Source of the DNA: Symbiodinium kawagutii
Taxonomy: Eukaryota; Sar; Dinophyceae; Suessiales; Symbiodiniaceae
DNA: 64,000 nucleotides
NCBI GenBank assembly: GCA_009767595.1
Contig: VSDK01013462.1
Coordinates: 293,106 to 357,105, forward strand
Direction: 5' to 3'
The notes below the pieces were generated by a model. That model searched no databases and was not told where the DNA came from. It saw nothing but the letters and a program-made list of their open reading frames with translations. The first letter of the stretch is position 1. The number at the start of each line of letters is the position of its first letter. Of this stretch, positions 1 through 9,619 are shown one piece after another. Position numbers and translations under genes: made by a program.

Positions 1-662
1 AGCAGGAATCAAAGTTGCCACTAACAGCCGGTGTCCATCCTTATCAACCATTCTCAGCAACTATCAGCCATTGTTGATCCTTATCAACCATAATTCGCAG
101 CTATCAGCCATTATCCCAGGAGCAGATGTTGTCAGCCATCATGAATCATGAAACTTTGTCAACCATCGTCAACCCAGCTAGTGCAAAGCCATCTGATCAT
201 GATTGAGAATGGTTACAAACAGTTGAGAATTGGAATGACAATGACTGGTGCTGGCTGATAACGGCAACTGAAATGACCAACAATAAGCAACAGTACCAAG
301 GGAGAATATCTTTGTGGTCCTGATTCTTGGGGTAGCCGAGTTTCCTAATGACCAAACAGGATTCCGAATGGTCATGATGGAACTTGCTCACAGTAGCTAA
401 CAACTGAGTACCATGTGATACAAAATGTTCAGAATGTAGAATATTGCTTTCAATAATATGGTGCAATGATGTGCAATGCACAAATTACCATCTCAGTTGG
501 ATAATTATGAACATCCATGACTATCGCCGAGTTTCTTTGTTTGACTATGGCTAACTACCCACCCCAAGAACCGGACGAACTATCACCAAATCAAAGATTG
601 ATCCTGTCTACATAGTTTAACGATTCAAAATATTAACCTTTGGTTCACTCAATGCTTGATCA
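1..662. other. No gene seen; short CAACCAT/CAGCCAT-rich spacer
   Basis: Non-coding by appearance. The first 200 bases hold many loose copies of CTATCAGCCAT and TCAACCAT, a word family that recurs across the whole window. Open frames here have no coding character. Confidence 0.5.
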
Positions 663-782
663 TCAATCGCCAGTGAACCAAAGTTTGCTTAGGTTCAGAT
701 GAGTTCCCATCCCATCCTCCATCACCGGCGAAATTTCCTGGCAAAATTCAGCACACAACGCCTCCCATGCACCGGCACTTGC
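663..782 (-). CDS. Terminal exon, unrecognised protein
   Basis: An acceptor GGCTTTCAG is followed by 39 sense codons and TGA. The frame opens ASAGAWEALCAEFC and closes LSKLWFTGD, with balanced acidic, basic and aromatic residues. It starts in phase 0, matching the phase-0 donor of the exon at 953-1024, so the two probably join across a 170-nt intron. No family was recognised. The other frames of this stretch are interrupted. Confidence 0.5.
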   Translation of the reverse strand, partial: ASAGAWEALCAEFCQEISPVMEDGMGTHLNLSKLWFTGD

Positions 783-952
783 CTGAAAGCCAGCTCCGCT
801 GGGTCAACATGAGCTGGTGCACCAGAAGCCCTTGTGGTTCAGAGTAGTTAGTATCCAATGGCAGTGTTGAAGTCAAAATGATGCTTTATCAATAGTTGTT
901 AATTGAGAATTGCTATAATAGGCTACGATGCTTGAGAACGGCTAAACTTTAC

Positions 953-1024
953 GCAAGTGGTGCTTTGATCACTGGAGAGATCCACAAGAACAATGCCTCG
1001 ATTTTCATGGTGATGGAGTAGTAG
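953..1024 (-). CDS. Internal exon, unrecognised protein
   Basis: Twenty-four codons lie between an acceptor TTTTAAG and a strong donor GTAAAG. The frame contains HENRGIVLVDLSSDQS. Both boundaries are phase 0, compatible with the terminal exon at 663-782. The function is unknown. Confidence 0.4.
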
Positions 1025-1100
1025 CTTAAAAGCGAACACAAATTACCATGTCATGGTTCTTGTGCAACCAAAGGAATTGATGGGTCGATGACTCCATGAT

Positions 1101-1139
1101 CATCCCCTATCATCCCCTATCATCCCCTATCATCCCCTC
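1101..1139. repeat. 10-bp tandem repeat, 4 copies
   Basis: Four head-to-tail copies of CATCCCCTAT, the last one ending CATCCCCTC. Confidence 0.9.
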
Positions 1140-1317
1140 ATGTTCGTCCCGATGTTTGATCATGGCTATGGCTCTTTTGGAGCATGAGTTGCACCAACAA
1201 CATTCCACTTCGTTGATGCCAGCAAACCAAATCTGAACCCCCACCCTGCAAGTTCATCTCACTTAAGCTGATGAACTCATCCCAGTGATTACCTTCCTTC
1301 TCAGCTTGCAGAAGGTG

Positions 1318-1440
1318 CTGGCCGAGTGACACAGGCCATCATGCCGATATTCCAGGACTCCGCATTGGCCACGTTTTTCCTCAGCATGGCACGAAATCTG
1401 ATGGTTCTCGCCATCAGTGGTTCCTCCCCCAACCATCAGC
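1318..1440 (-). CDS. Coding-like island, frame uncertain
   Basis: A GC-rich block open in several frames. The most protein-like minus frame contains LMARTIRFRAMLRKNVANAE followed by WNIGMMACVTRP. A second minus frame ends at a possible donor AAG|GTAATC. The plus strand is also open for 77 codons. The minus strand is preferred because the neighbouring exons are minus, but frame and ends are not settled. Confidence 0.3.
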
Positions 1441-1551
1441 GCGTGCAAACCGTAAAGAGTACGACAGGGGTCAAGCAGTTCCAAAACTTGCATCCCCTTT
1501 TCAGTGTTGCGGTCGTGATCCCTCAGATGATCGTTCTGAGAAAGACATCAC

Positions 1552-1657
1552 TATGGTGAGTCCCAGAGCACGGTGTTGGCGCCAGCATTGTCGCAAAAAA
1601 GCGTCCACGAACACTGGCAAGACCAAACAGAGGATTCGATGTCGGTGTCCCTACAAC
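1552..1657 (-). CDS. Candidate exon downstream of 1711-1779
   Basis: The acceptor GGCCCAG is followed by open sequence up to a possible donor GTGATG. Two frames are open. One reads PLFGLASVRGRFFATML and matches the phase-0 end of the preceding exon; the other reads SSVWSCQCSWTLFCDNAGAN. No family was recognised. Confidence 0.35.
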
Positions 1658-1710
1658 CTGGGCCAACAAACCCAGCAAGTTGGCGGAGCCTACAGGATCA
1701 GAATGCTCAC

Positions 1711-1779
1711 ATTGGAGGCCGGAGCGCGATGTGTGTGACGCAAAATGGTGAGAAGTTCCCCCATTGCTGCGTTCACTAG
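1711..1779 (-). CDS. Internal exon, unrecognised protein
   Basis: Twenty-three codons, LVNAAMGELLTILRHTH followed by RAPASN, sit exactly between an acceptor GGTTTGCAG and a consensus donor AAT|GTGAGC, phase 0 at both ends. The composition (amphipathic helix, then basic residues) looks coding. The gene is unknown. Confidence 0.5.
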
Positions 1780-1846
1780 CTGCAAACCGCATCCACGATT
1801 CCATGACCTGTTGGGTCAGGGTTCTTCTCTTGAAGGCATCATGTTG

Positions 1847-1927
1847 TCAGAGGAAGTTGTCGTGAAGGCGAGCATAGGCCGAACATGCATCTCTCCCAAG
1901 TTGCCATTGCGCCCGTAATAGTCGTTC
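1847..1927 (-). CDS. Terminal exon, unrecognised protein
   Basis: The acceptor CCCTCAG is followed by 26 codons and TGA. The frame reads ERLLRAQWQLGRDACSAYAR then LHDNFL, strongly protein-like. A perfect hairpin (1933-1980) lies directly upstream of the acceptor. Confidence 0.45.
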   Translation of the reverse strand, partial: ERLLRAQWQLGRDACSAYARLHDNFL

Positions 1928-1932
1928 CTGAG

Positions 1933-1980
1933 GGCCAGCTGTTGAGCCATTTTTTCCTCATTCAAGCTCAACAGCTGGCC
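1933..1980. repeat. Perfect 15-bp inverted repeat with 18-nt loop
   Basis: The arm GGCCAGCTGTTGAGC at 1933-1947 is the exact reverse complement of 1966-1980. A partial direct duplication of AATAGTCGTTCCTGA flanks it (about 1918 and 2005), so the locus looks like a local rearrangement. Confidence 0.85.
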
Positions 1981-2251
1981 ATTACTCAGCCAGCTGATCG
2001 CCATTAATAGTCGTTCCTGATTTATGGCCAGGTAGATCGCCATCACCAAGACTCAACCAGCTTAAGGGACGCCCGTGTCTCAACGAATCCCAGGCCAAGC
2101 CATGGAGCTGTGCAACACGTTAACTGTTGTGCAACGATCCAACCGCTGAGCGATCAACGAAGAAAGCACCGGTGATCTAGAGATGAAAGGTTTATATAAC
2201 AAGAAGTGGGTAAGTACTTGGTGGTTAAACCACCCCTATGAAAAGGTAAAC

Positions 2252-2416
2252 GCCTCAACCGCGCACACAGATCGCACTCAGCCACGCACACAGGCAAAAC
2301 TCACACACGCACACAAACCAGACTCACCCACGCACACAAAAACAACTCATCCACGCGCACAAAATCCAACTCACCAGCGCACACAAAACCAACTCACATG
2401 CGCACACGGCACCCTT
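2252..2416. repeat. Left inverted array, ~6-7 units of about 23 bp
   Basis: Repeated units of the form CGCACACAAAACCAACTCAC. They are inverted relative to the array at 4906-5048. Confidence 0.8.
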
Positions 2417-4578
2417 AAACATATCAAATTTCCCACCCCCTCTGGCCTTGGCATGCAATATTGAACATATCAAATCTTCCACCCCCTCTGGCCTTGGCAC
2501 GCACAATTGAACATATCAAATCTTCCACCCCCTCTGGCCTTGGCACGCACAATTGAACATATCAAATCTCCCACCCCGTCTGGCCTTTGCACGCACGATT
2601 GAACATATCAAATCTCCCACCCCCTCTGGCCTTGGCACGCACTATTGAACATATCAAATCTCCCACCCCCTCTGGCATTGGCATGCACGACTGAACATAT
2701 CAAATCTCCCACCCCCTCTGGCATTGGCATGCAATATTGAACATATCAAATCTCCCACCCCCTCTGGCCTTGGCATGCAAGACTGAACATATCAAATCTC
2801 CCACCCCCTCTGGCCTTTGCGTGCAAGACTGAACATATCAAATCTCCCAACCCCCTCTGGCCTTGGCACGTACGATTGAACATATCAACTCTCCCATCCC
2901 CTCTGGCCTTTGCATGCACGACTGAACATATCAAATCTCCCGCCCCCACTGGCCTTGGCATGCAGGATTGAACATATCAAATCTCCCACCCCCTCTGGCC
3001 TTGGCATGCACGATTGAACATATCAACTCTCCCATCCCCTCTGGCCTTTGCATGCACGATTGAACATATCAACTCTCCCATCCCCTCTGGCCTTTGCATG
3101 CACGATTGAACATATCAACTCTCCCATCCCCTCTGGCCTTTGCATGCACGATTGAACATATCAACTCTCCCATCCCCTCTGGCCTTTGCATGCACGATTG
3201 AACATATCAACTCTCCCATCCCCTCTGGCCTTTGCATGCACGATTGAACATATCAACTCTCCCATCCCCTCTGGCCTTTGCATGCACGATTGAACATATC
3301 AACTCTCCCATCCCCTCTGGCCTTTGCATGCACGATTGAACATATCAACTCTCCCATCCCCTCTGGCCTTTGCATGCACGATTGAACATATCAACTCTCC
3401 CATCCCCTCTGGCCTTTGCATGCACGATTGAACATATCAACTCTCCCATCCCCTCTGGCCTTTGCATGCACGATTGAACATATCAAATCTCCCACCCCCT
3501 CTGGCCTTGGCACGCACGATTGAACATATCAAATCTCCCAACCCCCTCTGGCCTTGGCACGTACGATTGAACATATCAAATCTCCCACCCCCTCTGGCCT
3601 TGGCACGCACGATTGAACATATCAAATCTCCCGCCCCCACTGGCCTTGGCATGCAGGATTGAACATATCAAATCTCCCACCCCCTCTGGCCTTGGCATGC
3701 ACGATTGAACATATCAAATCTCCCGCCCCCACTGGCCTTGGCATGCAGGATTGAACATATCAAATCTCCCACCCCCTCTGGCCTTGGCATGCACGATTGA
3801 ACATATCAAATCTCCCGCCCCCACTGGCCTTGGCATGCAGGATTGAACATATCAAATCTCCCACCCCCTCTGGCCTTGGCATGCACGATTGAACATATCA
3901 AATCTCCCGCCCCCACTGGCCTTGGCATGCAGGATTGAACATATCAAATCTCCCACCCCCTCTGGCCTTGGCATGCACGATTGAACATATCAAATCTCCC
4001 GCCCCCACTGGCCTTGGCATGCAGGATTGAACATATCAAATCTCCCACCCCCTCTGGCCTTGGCATGCACGATTGAACATATCAAATCTCCCGCCCCCAC
4101 TGGCCTTGGCATGCAGGATTGAACATATCAAATCTCCCACCCCCTCTGGCCTTGGCATGCACGATTGAACATATCAAATCTCCCGCCCCCACTGGCCTTG
4201 GCATGCAGGATTGAACATATCAAATCTCCCACCCCCTCTGGCCTTGGCATGCACGATTGAACATATCAAATCTCCCGCCCCCACTGGCCTTGGCATGCAG
4301 GATTGAACATATCAAATCTCCCACCCCCTCTGGCCTTGGCATGCACGATTGAACATATCAAATCTCCCGCCCCCACTGGCCTTGGCATGCAGGATTGAAC
4401 ATATCAAATCTCCCACCCCCTCTGGCCTTGGCATGCACGATTGAACATATCAAATCTCCCACCCCCTCTGGCCTTGGCATGCACGACTGAACATATCAAA
4501 TCTGCCACCCCCTCTGGCCTTTGCGTGCACGATTGAACATATCAAATCTGCCACCCTCTCTGGCCTTTGCGTGCACGA
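2417..4578. repeat. 46-bp satellite array, about 47 copies
   Basis: The unit runs GATTGAACATATCAAATCTC, then CCACCCCCTCTGGCCTTGG, then CATGCAC. Three zones are visible: divergent monomers to about 3010; ten near-identical monomers of the AACTCTCCCATCCCC variant (3022-3480); then nine 92-bp dimers alternating GCCCCCACTGG and ACCCCCTCTGG variants (about 3630-4440). Long frames read across it are an effect of the repeat and are not genes. Confidence 0.95.
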
Positions 4579-4586
4579 TTGAACAT

Positions 4587-4895
4587 AATAATAGAGAAGA
4601 GAGTAGTAGAGAAAAGAATGTAAAGAAGAGAACAATAGCGAAGAGAATAGTAAAGAAGAGACTAGAAGAAAGTAGCCAAGAAAAGAATGGTATAGAAAAG
4701 AATAGGAGAGAGCAATAGAAAAGAAAAAGGTAGAGAAGAGCAAAGAAGAGAATTAAAGAGAGTAGTAGAGAACAAATGAGTAGATAAGAGAAGAGTAAAG
4801 AAGAGAGTAGTAGAGAAGCGAATAGAACAGAGTATAGAAAAAAGAAAATAATGGACAAGAGAATAGTGGAGAAGAGAGTAATAGAGAAGAGAATA
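4587..4895. repeat. Polypurine tract, about 310 bp
   Basis: Almost pure G/A with scattered T and very few C on the plus strand (AGAGAAGAGAGTAGTAGAG style units). It lies between the satellite and the right inverted array. Confidence 0.9.
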
Positions 4896-4905
4896 GAAAA
4901 GGTGA

Positions 4906-5048
4906 TTTCGCGTGTATGGCTGAGTTGTTTTCGCGTGTGCAGCTGAGTTGGTTTCGCGTGTATGGCTGAGTTCGTTTCGCGTGTACAGCCGAGACATTTT
5001 TCGCGTGCACAGACGAGCAAGATTCCGCGTGTATAGACGAGGCACGCA
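4906..5048. repeat. Right inverted array, 6 units of 23-25 bp
   Basis: Units of the form TTTCGCGTGTATGGCTGAGT, degenerating rightwards. The reverse complement matches the left array at 2252-2416. Confidence 0.85.
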
Positions 5049-5220
5049 CCCTATGAAAAGTGTATTTGTCAACCTCACCAATCATTTGTTAATACGTTTG
5101 TGAACATAAGAAATGTTTGGTAAAAACCCACACAACTGCTTGCACTGCTAGGAACAGGCCCAGCTTATAGCTGGCTTGACACGTCATCCATGGTACCCAC
5201 CACCATGGTGCCATCCGCAC

Positions 5221-5303
5221 CGTCCAAGTGGCGCTTGGGCAATGGCTAGGAAGGCCAGCGCCTTGCCCGGTACTAGTGGCGATCTGGGAAGCGGAGAGAT
5301 CCA
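5221..5303 (-). CDS. Candidate internal exon, frame uncertain
   Basis: A textbook acceptor TTTTTTGCAG opens a GC-rich block. A possible donor ACG|GTGCGG closes it. Two frames are open through it (LPRSPLVPGKALAFLAIAQA or LSASQIATSTGQGAGLPSH). No family was recognised. Confidence 0.35.
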
Positions 5304-5576
5304 CTGCAAAAAACGACATGGTCTTCTAGCAATAAGTGAGGGAATCTAGCAATAGAATTGGTATTGAATACCTATTTATCCGTGCTAATAATCTAGGGTA
5401 ATCTAGGGTAAACACAAGTCATCAGGTCTTTAGGGTTAGATTATGTTGAATTGGTTGTGCTTTGTCACGACAACTTCTGGATCTCCTGTCTCTTTTGAAT
5501 AGGCACCGCTCCAGCAAGATGGGTCAAATGGGGGCACCACCAAACGGCAGAACATGATCAGGTGTTCCTTTCCTAG
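5304..5576. other. Spacer, nothing clear
   Basis: Intron-like sequence. One minus-strand frame runs through 5436-5762 but is less protein-like than the plus exon it overlaps. Confidence 0.4.
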
Positions 5577-5794
5577 GGACAACCGATGACAACCGACCTT
5601 TCTTCGTGTACACCATTGCCATGGGTCCAGAGGTAGAGTGGTTGTCAGGGAGGTCAGTTCACACCGCAGTCCAGAAATGTAGGGCCTGGCTTGGACAGAA
5701 AACATATCCGGACCAGGTGCACATAGAAGCACTGAAAGTAGTGAAAGAAAATGAAAAAACATCTGGTTTCATCTGGTTTTCTGTTTGGCAATGA
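5577..5794 (+). CDS. Exon, unrecognised protein, plus strand
   Basis: An acceptor TTTCCTAG precedes 71 sense codons ending in TGA. Key stretches are DDNRPFFVYTIAMGPEVEWL and AWLGQKTYPDQVHIEALKVV. The charge distribution is that of a folded soluble domain. The exon may end earlier at a GT inside 5760-5780, where the frame becomes less protein-like. The orientation is opposite to its neighbours. Confidence 0.55.
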
Positions 5795-5836
5795 TTCATT
5801 TGCGTTACATCCGCGACTGTCCGTATGTCTGACACA

Positions 5837-5929
5837 TCACCCAGATTTGGGTGTAAATCTCGGGAGCAACTTCACCCAGCCAAGCGCCTGTTCCCATTCA
5901 CCACTGCGACTGCAAGCCAGCGAGGCTGC
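5837..5929 (-). CDS. Pentatricopeptide-repeat (PPR) exon
   Basis: The acceptor CAACTGCAG opens a frame reading AASLACSRSGEWEQALGWVK. This fits the dinoflagellate PPR helix pattern AxxACxRxGxWxxALxLL, the second half of one 35-residue repeat. PPR proteins bind RNA in organelles. The frame runs to TGA at 5837, but splicing before that, possibly at a GA donor after LLP, is likely. Confidence 0.55.
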   Translation of the reverse strand, partial: AASLACSRSGEWEQALGWVKLLPRFTPKSG

Positions 5930-6276
5930 CTGCAGTTGCTTGGTTGGCATCAATCAGATCTTCCCAATGGAAGCAGTGTCATTTGTGACTGCTGATGAAC
6001 TTCAGGTCGATTAATGATGATTTTTTGCTGCGAATGGTGGTGCCATTGGAACCCTTTCTGACCTTCTGATTATATAAATGATCTCATCTTTGCAGATCTG
6101 GGAAAGAACATGAAAGAACTGAACCCTTTTTACATGTTTCTGGAATTGGAAAGCGGCGTCAGCTTTCCTGTCCCTTAAGACTGCTGACTCAGAACAAGTG
6201 CTCAGACCAAACCACTGATCCAGTTCTGGTGTGTTTGGGAGGCCGAGAATCCTTTGCTTCAGGCAATGTACCAACT
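5930..6276. other. Spacer, no supported gene
   Basis: Open frames exist on both strands but none shows clear coding character or paired splice sites. Confidence 0.35.
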
Positions 6277-6479
6277 TCACATGTTATATGCTGGGATCCA
6301 GTTCCACTTTGTGGCGAGGCTCGTGTCAGCAGGATCCAGAAAGAATTGCAAAGAAAAATCGTACATCTGATACTTCTGCCATCTTGCAGCGATTTCCGAC
6401 AGGGCTCTTCCCAACCGGTGAAAGCCATGCCTCGCAGTATGCCACCATAACCACCTGGTTTCCCATCCAGCAGTTGGGC
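6277..6479 (-). CDS. Terminal exon, unrecognised protein
   Basis: After an acceptor CTACCAG, 66 codons run to TGA. The strongest part reads LSEIAARWQKYQMYDFSLQF, then FLDPADTSLATKWNWIP. It is rich in Trp and Tyr and clearly protein-like. An overlapping minus frame beginning near 6525 (MSAVDIAPDFETYQAQLLDG) is also good and may be the 5' part of the same gene in another phase. Confidence 0.5.
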
Positions 6480-6680
6480 CTGGTAGGTCTCGAAGTCTGG
6501 GGCTATGTCCACGGCAGACATGTTTTCTAACCTGCCGAGACTTGGACGGTGCGGAAATTCACGCACAACTCATTGGATCAGGAGGATTTGCATCATCAGA
6601 TTCTATTGTTCCTACATGTTTGCGCAATATTATCTCAGCAAAATGGTTCAAAATAGTTCGATAAAACAAGCAACGACTCT

Positions 6681-6956
6681 TCAGCAAACAGCTTCAATCA
6701 GTGATGAACACACTTCTTCCGCCGTCCTGGCATTGTAAACACTGCTTGTTGCAAGCCAGATCTCATCTAGCCAAAGCAAACAATGGATTTGCATGTAGAA
6801 AACGCTGTAGCAATCACAGCCCCAGGGAATGTCATACTCATGTCCATGGGAGCTCGTTGCACGATGTTCCATGAATGGGTGAAAACTCTTTGCTGGAGAT
6901 CCGGCCCAGCCAGGAACAATAACACTCATAACAACAATTTCATCGTGGGAGTTCAT
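6681..6956 (-). CDS. Coding exon, unrecognised protein
   Basis: A 91-codon open frame with good composition: HGHEYDIPWGCDCYSVFYMQ, IHCLLWLDEIWLATSS, and AEEVCSSLIEAVC at the end. True splice boundaries lie somewhere inside. The plus strand is open over part of this region, but the minus reading is more plausible. Confidence 0.45.
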   Translation of the reverse strand: MNSHDEIVVMSVIVPGWAGSPAKSFHPFMEHRATSSHGHEYDIPWGCDCYSVFYMQIHCLLWLDEIWLATSSVYNARTAEEVCSSLIEAVC

Positions 6957-7198
6957 GTACTACAGTAGGGAGATGAGATGAGTCACATCCTGGTGATATC
7001 ATCCTGTAATACCACTCTGAACTTCTTGTCTCAACTATGACCATACCATCCCTGCAAGGCGTCAGATCTGACACATCCTATGCCATTCTGAAACATGTCA
7101 GTTCATCAACCAACCATTTGTTTTCTACGAAAAAGGAAACAACCCATGCCGATTGAATCACCAACCAGGTGGTATCAACCAACATTGATCAAACATCA

Positions 7199-7332
7199 CG
7201 GGTCAGTTCACCCTTAGTCCCCCAGGTTCCCCATCGTTAACCAGTTCGTTTTCCCCATCGTTAACCAGCTTGTTTTCCCCATCGTTGTTGGTGATCCCCC
7301 ATGAGTTGATGAATCTCGACCCAACTCGCCAC
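7199..7332. mobile_element. Family C inverted-repeat element
   Basis: It begins GGGTCAGTTCACCC and ends CGACCCAACTCGCCAC, as in the copies at 24163, 24351 and 47119. An internal 25-bp segment (TTTTCCCCATCGTTAACCAG) is duplicated. Its right end touches the PPR exon at 7333. Confidence 0.65.
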
Positions 7333-7443
7333 CTTTTCATGTTCAAATCGCCCCAAATCCACGGCAGCCAGTGGCCACCCCAGGATCCCCAGGCCACCGA
7401 ACAAGGCCAGGGAGCGTTCCCACTGCTGTGCTCGACCGCAGGC
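7333..7443 (-). CDS. Pentatricopeptide-repeat (PPR) exon
   Basis: Thirty-seven codons between acceptor ATGGCCAG and donor AAG|GTGGCG, phase 0 at both ends. The start ACGRAQQWERSLALFGGL fits the PPR motif ACxRxxQWxxALxLL. The donor GT is formed by the last bases of the adjacent family C element. Probably part of the same gene as 5837-5929. Confidence 0.6.
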
Positions 7444-7866
7444 CTGGCCATGGTGAACCCCGGGCTTCCCATGGGCTGTAAACCCGCGAGTTGATTCCTG
7501 TAGTCCCATGCAGGTGATATGGATTTAGTTCAAAATCTGCTGGACTACAACAAACCCCAATGAACCCAATGAAATCGCAATGCCTATGAGTTCTCTTAGA
7601 TCAAAGCGGGTTTCATGGCTCAATCTGTAACCCCAGTGATCGGTGCAAAACACAAACGAAATTAGGGCTGGGATTGACCCACAAACAACAAATGTCTTCT
7701 GGCGATCTTCCAGCCCCTCAGGTAGAAGTGTGCAACCTCAACAACATCAACCAAGAGGTACAGTCTGGTTTCCCTCTGGGTATAAGTAGGTTTATAACTT
7801 ACAACCAACGTAAGCAAAGTTGCATCTACCATAACTGGTAGTCACTCTAGTGTAGACCACCCTACA

Positions 7867-7912
<46 letters not shown>

Positions 7913-8091
7913 CGATGATGATTATGACGACGATGATGATGATGATGGTGATGATGATCATTATTACTATTATCAACCATGAACCATCGTCAAAACCAAT
8001 ATCATTCCTATCTTTGTGGGTGATACTTCATAACCATCATTGACCGTTATAAGTTCTAATCATTGACTGTAATTGGTATTAATTTACCAAC
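7444..8091. other. Spacer with ATC/GAT microsatellite
   Basis: No gene seen. A TGA/GAT trinucleotide run occupies 7866-7962, with imperfect continuation to 7970. Frames of poly-His or poly-Met across it are artefacts. Confidence 0.6.
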
Positions 8092-8265
8092 ATGAGCGAA
8101 ATATCATATCTTTCACACTGTGACCTGGACGTTGTGGATGCCACCAAGTTTTTGAAAAACCAAAGCTGGGTATGGCACCCCGAAGTGGCATATGGAACAT
8201 GGTGTTGCCGTGACAGCTGCCATAGCTGGTATATCATTGAAAAAACTGCCAGAGCGCCAATATGA
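8092..8265 (+). CDS. Small ORF or exon, 57 codons, plus strand
   Basis: ATG to TGA, 57 sense codons. It opens MSEISYLSHCDLDVVDATKF and contains LKNQSWVWHPEVAYGTWCC, with four Cys and several Trp. The amino-acid balance is much more protein-like than the antisense frame. It ends 18 bp before a family B element. It could be a complete small gene or an exon whose in-frame ATG is fortuitous. Confidence 0.5.
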   Translation: MSEISYLSHCDLDVVDATKFLKNQSWVWHPEVAYGTWCCRDSCHSWYIIEKTARAPI

Positions 8266-8283
8266 TGATGGCTGTCCTTATAT

Positions 8284-8389
8284 GGGTGGTGGTTAGAACC
8301 ACCCCGTCGTGAAACATATGGGCTAGTCAATCACTCAACCATTTGGTAATACTGGGGCAAATAAAATATGTTTGAAACCAGCAGCCAGT
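8284..8389. mobile_element. Family B inverted-repeat element
   Basis: It begins GGTGGTGGTTAGAACCACC and ends TGTTTGAAACCAGCAGCCAG, sharing the interior GTCAATCACTCAACCATTTGG with other B copies. Confidence 0.7.
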
Positions 8390-9559
8390 AATTGATCGTG
8401 ATCACTTGATAGCTTTGACAGAAGGTACCAACAAACAATTGCAATTCTTTTCCAATGATCATGCGAACAACAATGATGGCATATAAGATTTCGACTCTGA
8501 GGTTGCCATCAAATCCATCAAAGATTTACAGTAATTACATGATTTTTGGTTTTAAGTGACGATGTTGACTCACCAACACCAACAACATGTTCATATCACA
8601 TGTCGATATAATATGTAAATATCAATCAATCCGCTTAAACTCTGTGGTTGATATTTGCTACTATGTTGTGGATATATGGGTTGATCGTTACCTATATCAA
8701 ACAACTACCATGAACTACACGTAGATCCGCAGCGATCCACAGCTGTGCCAGAGATAATCAAGAACAGTTGCTACGATCATTCTTAGGTGTCTGTGATCAA
8801 AGCAATTAGCAGTTGATTAAGAATTACACAAAATCACAATAATTAGTAGTGTAACCAAACTTCGAATGAATTACATGTACAATACGCATTAAAATTTCAT
8901 TTTCTTCATACTTTGTATTTAATTACATTGCATGTAATTACGTAAAATCACCGCAATCATCTTATAAAGTATCTTAAGAGTGGTTGTTATTGAAGAAACA
9001 CGGGATTTTTAGCTACGCCACTTCTGAGGTACTGAGAAATAGCACTAGATCAGTCATGATCTTTGACTGTTTGTCATTGTCAATCGTTGAAAACTCTCAA
9101 TCTAGTGGATAGTGACATCAACTACAACTCCTGGCTAATCATTACTATAAATCATTCGTACTTTGCTTAGGCAAGGGTATTGCCGTCATCTCAATCACGT
9201 ATCCACCTATTGTTGGTTAAACAGTCACTTTACCGGTGGGGAGACATGACCACATCAACCATCACCAGCTTCGATGGTGACATTGTAACTGTCTTTCATC
9301 GCCATGAACTGGTAACTTACAACAACCAACCCATGTATCCACAATGGCGACCGAAACATCATCAACAACAACCACAGTCTTGATACTTGGACTGTTGATC
9401 ATTGAGATCAACTAGAACAACCAAAAGGGATGATCCACGACAACAACCAATTTAACCTACGGAACATTACACATTTTGAGATGAATCTGAAATTAATCAA
9501 ACCATCCAATTTGAATCAAACCATCCAGACCCATCCAATTTGAATCTGAGGCCATCCTC
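8390..9559. other. AT-rich spacer, no gene seen
   Basis: Rich in TAATTA and ATCAACC words; no paired splice sites or coding-like frame found. A weak plus frame at 9180-9383 has low-complexity character and is not supported. Confidence 0.5.
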
Positions 9560-9619
9560 CCATCCACCGAGGGACGGCTATGGCCACGTTATAGGTGACC
9601 ACGTCTTGCTCCACCTCTG
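9560..9619 (-). CDS. PPR-like exon
   Basis: The acceptor GCGACAG opens a frame with EVEQDVVTYNVAIAV. DVVTYNxxI is the classical start of a PPR second repeat (usually PDVVTYNAAISAC). The 3' boundary is unclear; a GA donor after WMG is possible. Confidence 0.5.

Larger units (their letters stand above)
2246..5048. mobile_element. Composite foldback-like element with internal satellite
   Basis: The inserted DNA is bounded by a 12-bp direct repeat CCCTATGAAAAG (2234-2245 and 5049-5060), which reads as a target-site duplication inside a family B element. The two ends are inverted arrays of ~23-bp units (CGCACAC...AACTCA on the left, its complement TGAGTT...CGCGTGT on the right). The centre is a 46-bp satellite followed by a polypurine tract. 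Terminal inverted repeats built from tandem subunits recall Foldback/Galileo-type elements. No transposase frame is visible, so it would be non-autonomous. Confidence 0.6.
2217..5135. mobile_element. Family B inverted-repeat element, interrupted
   Basis: The left end TTGGTGGTT...ACCACCCCTATGAAAAG and the right portion CCTATGAAAAG...TTTGTTAATACG...AAATGTTTGG match the intact copies of family B at 8284, 28008, 39565 and 54120. Those copies are about 100 bp; here the two parts are separated by 2.8 kb of inserted repeat DNA. Confidence 0.7.

Noticed and set aside
2417-4578. CRISPR-like array
   Set aside because: Units abut without spacers and the context is eukaryotic; it is a satellite.
2746-5085. 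Several open frames of 70-170 codons across the satellite, purine tract and right array
   Set aside because: They translate the 46-bp and 23-bp units (period not a multiple of 3) and AGA-rich DNA; no coding signal beyond the repeat.
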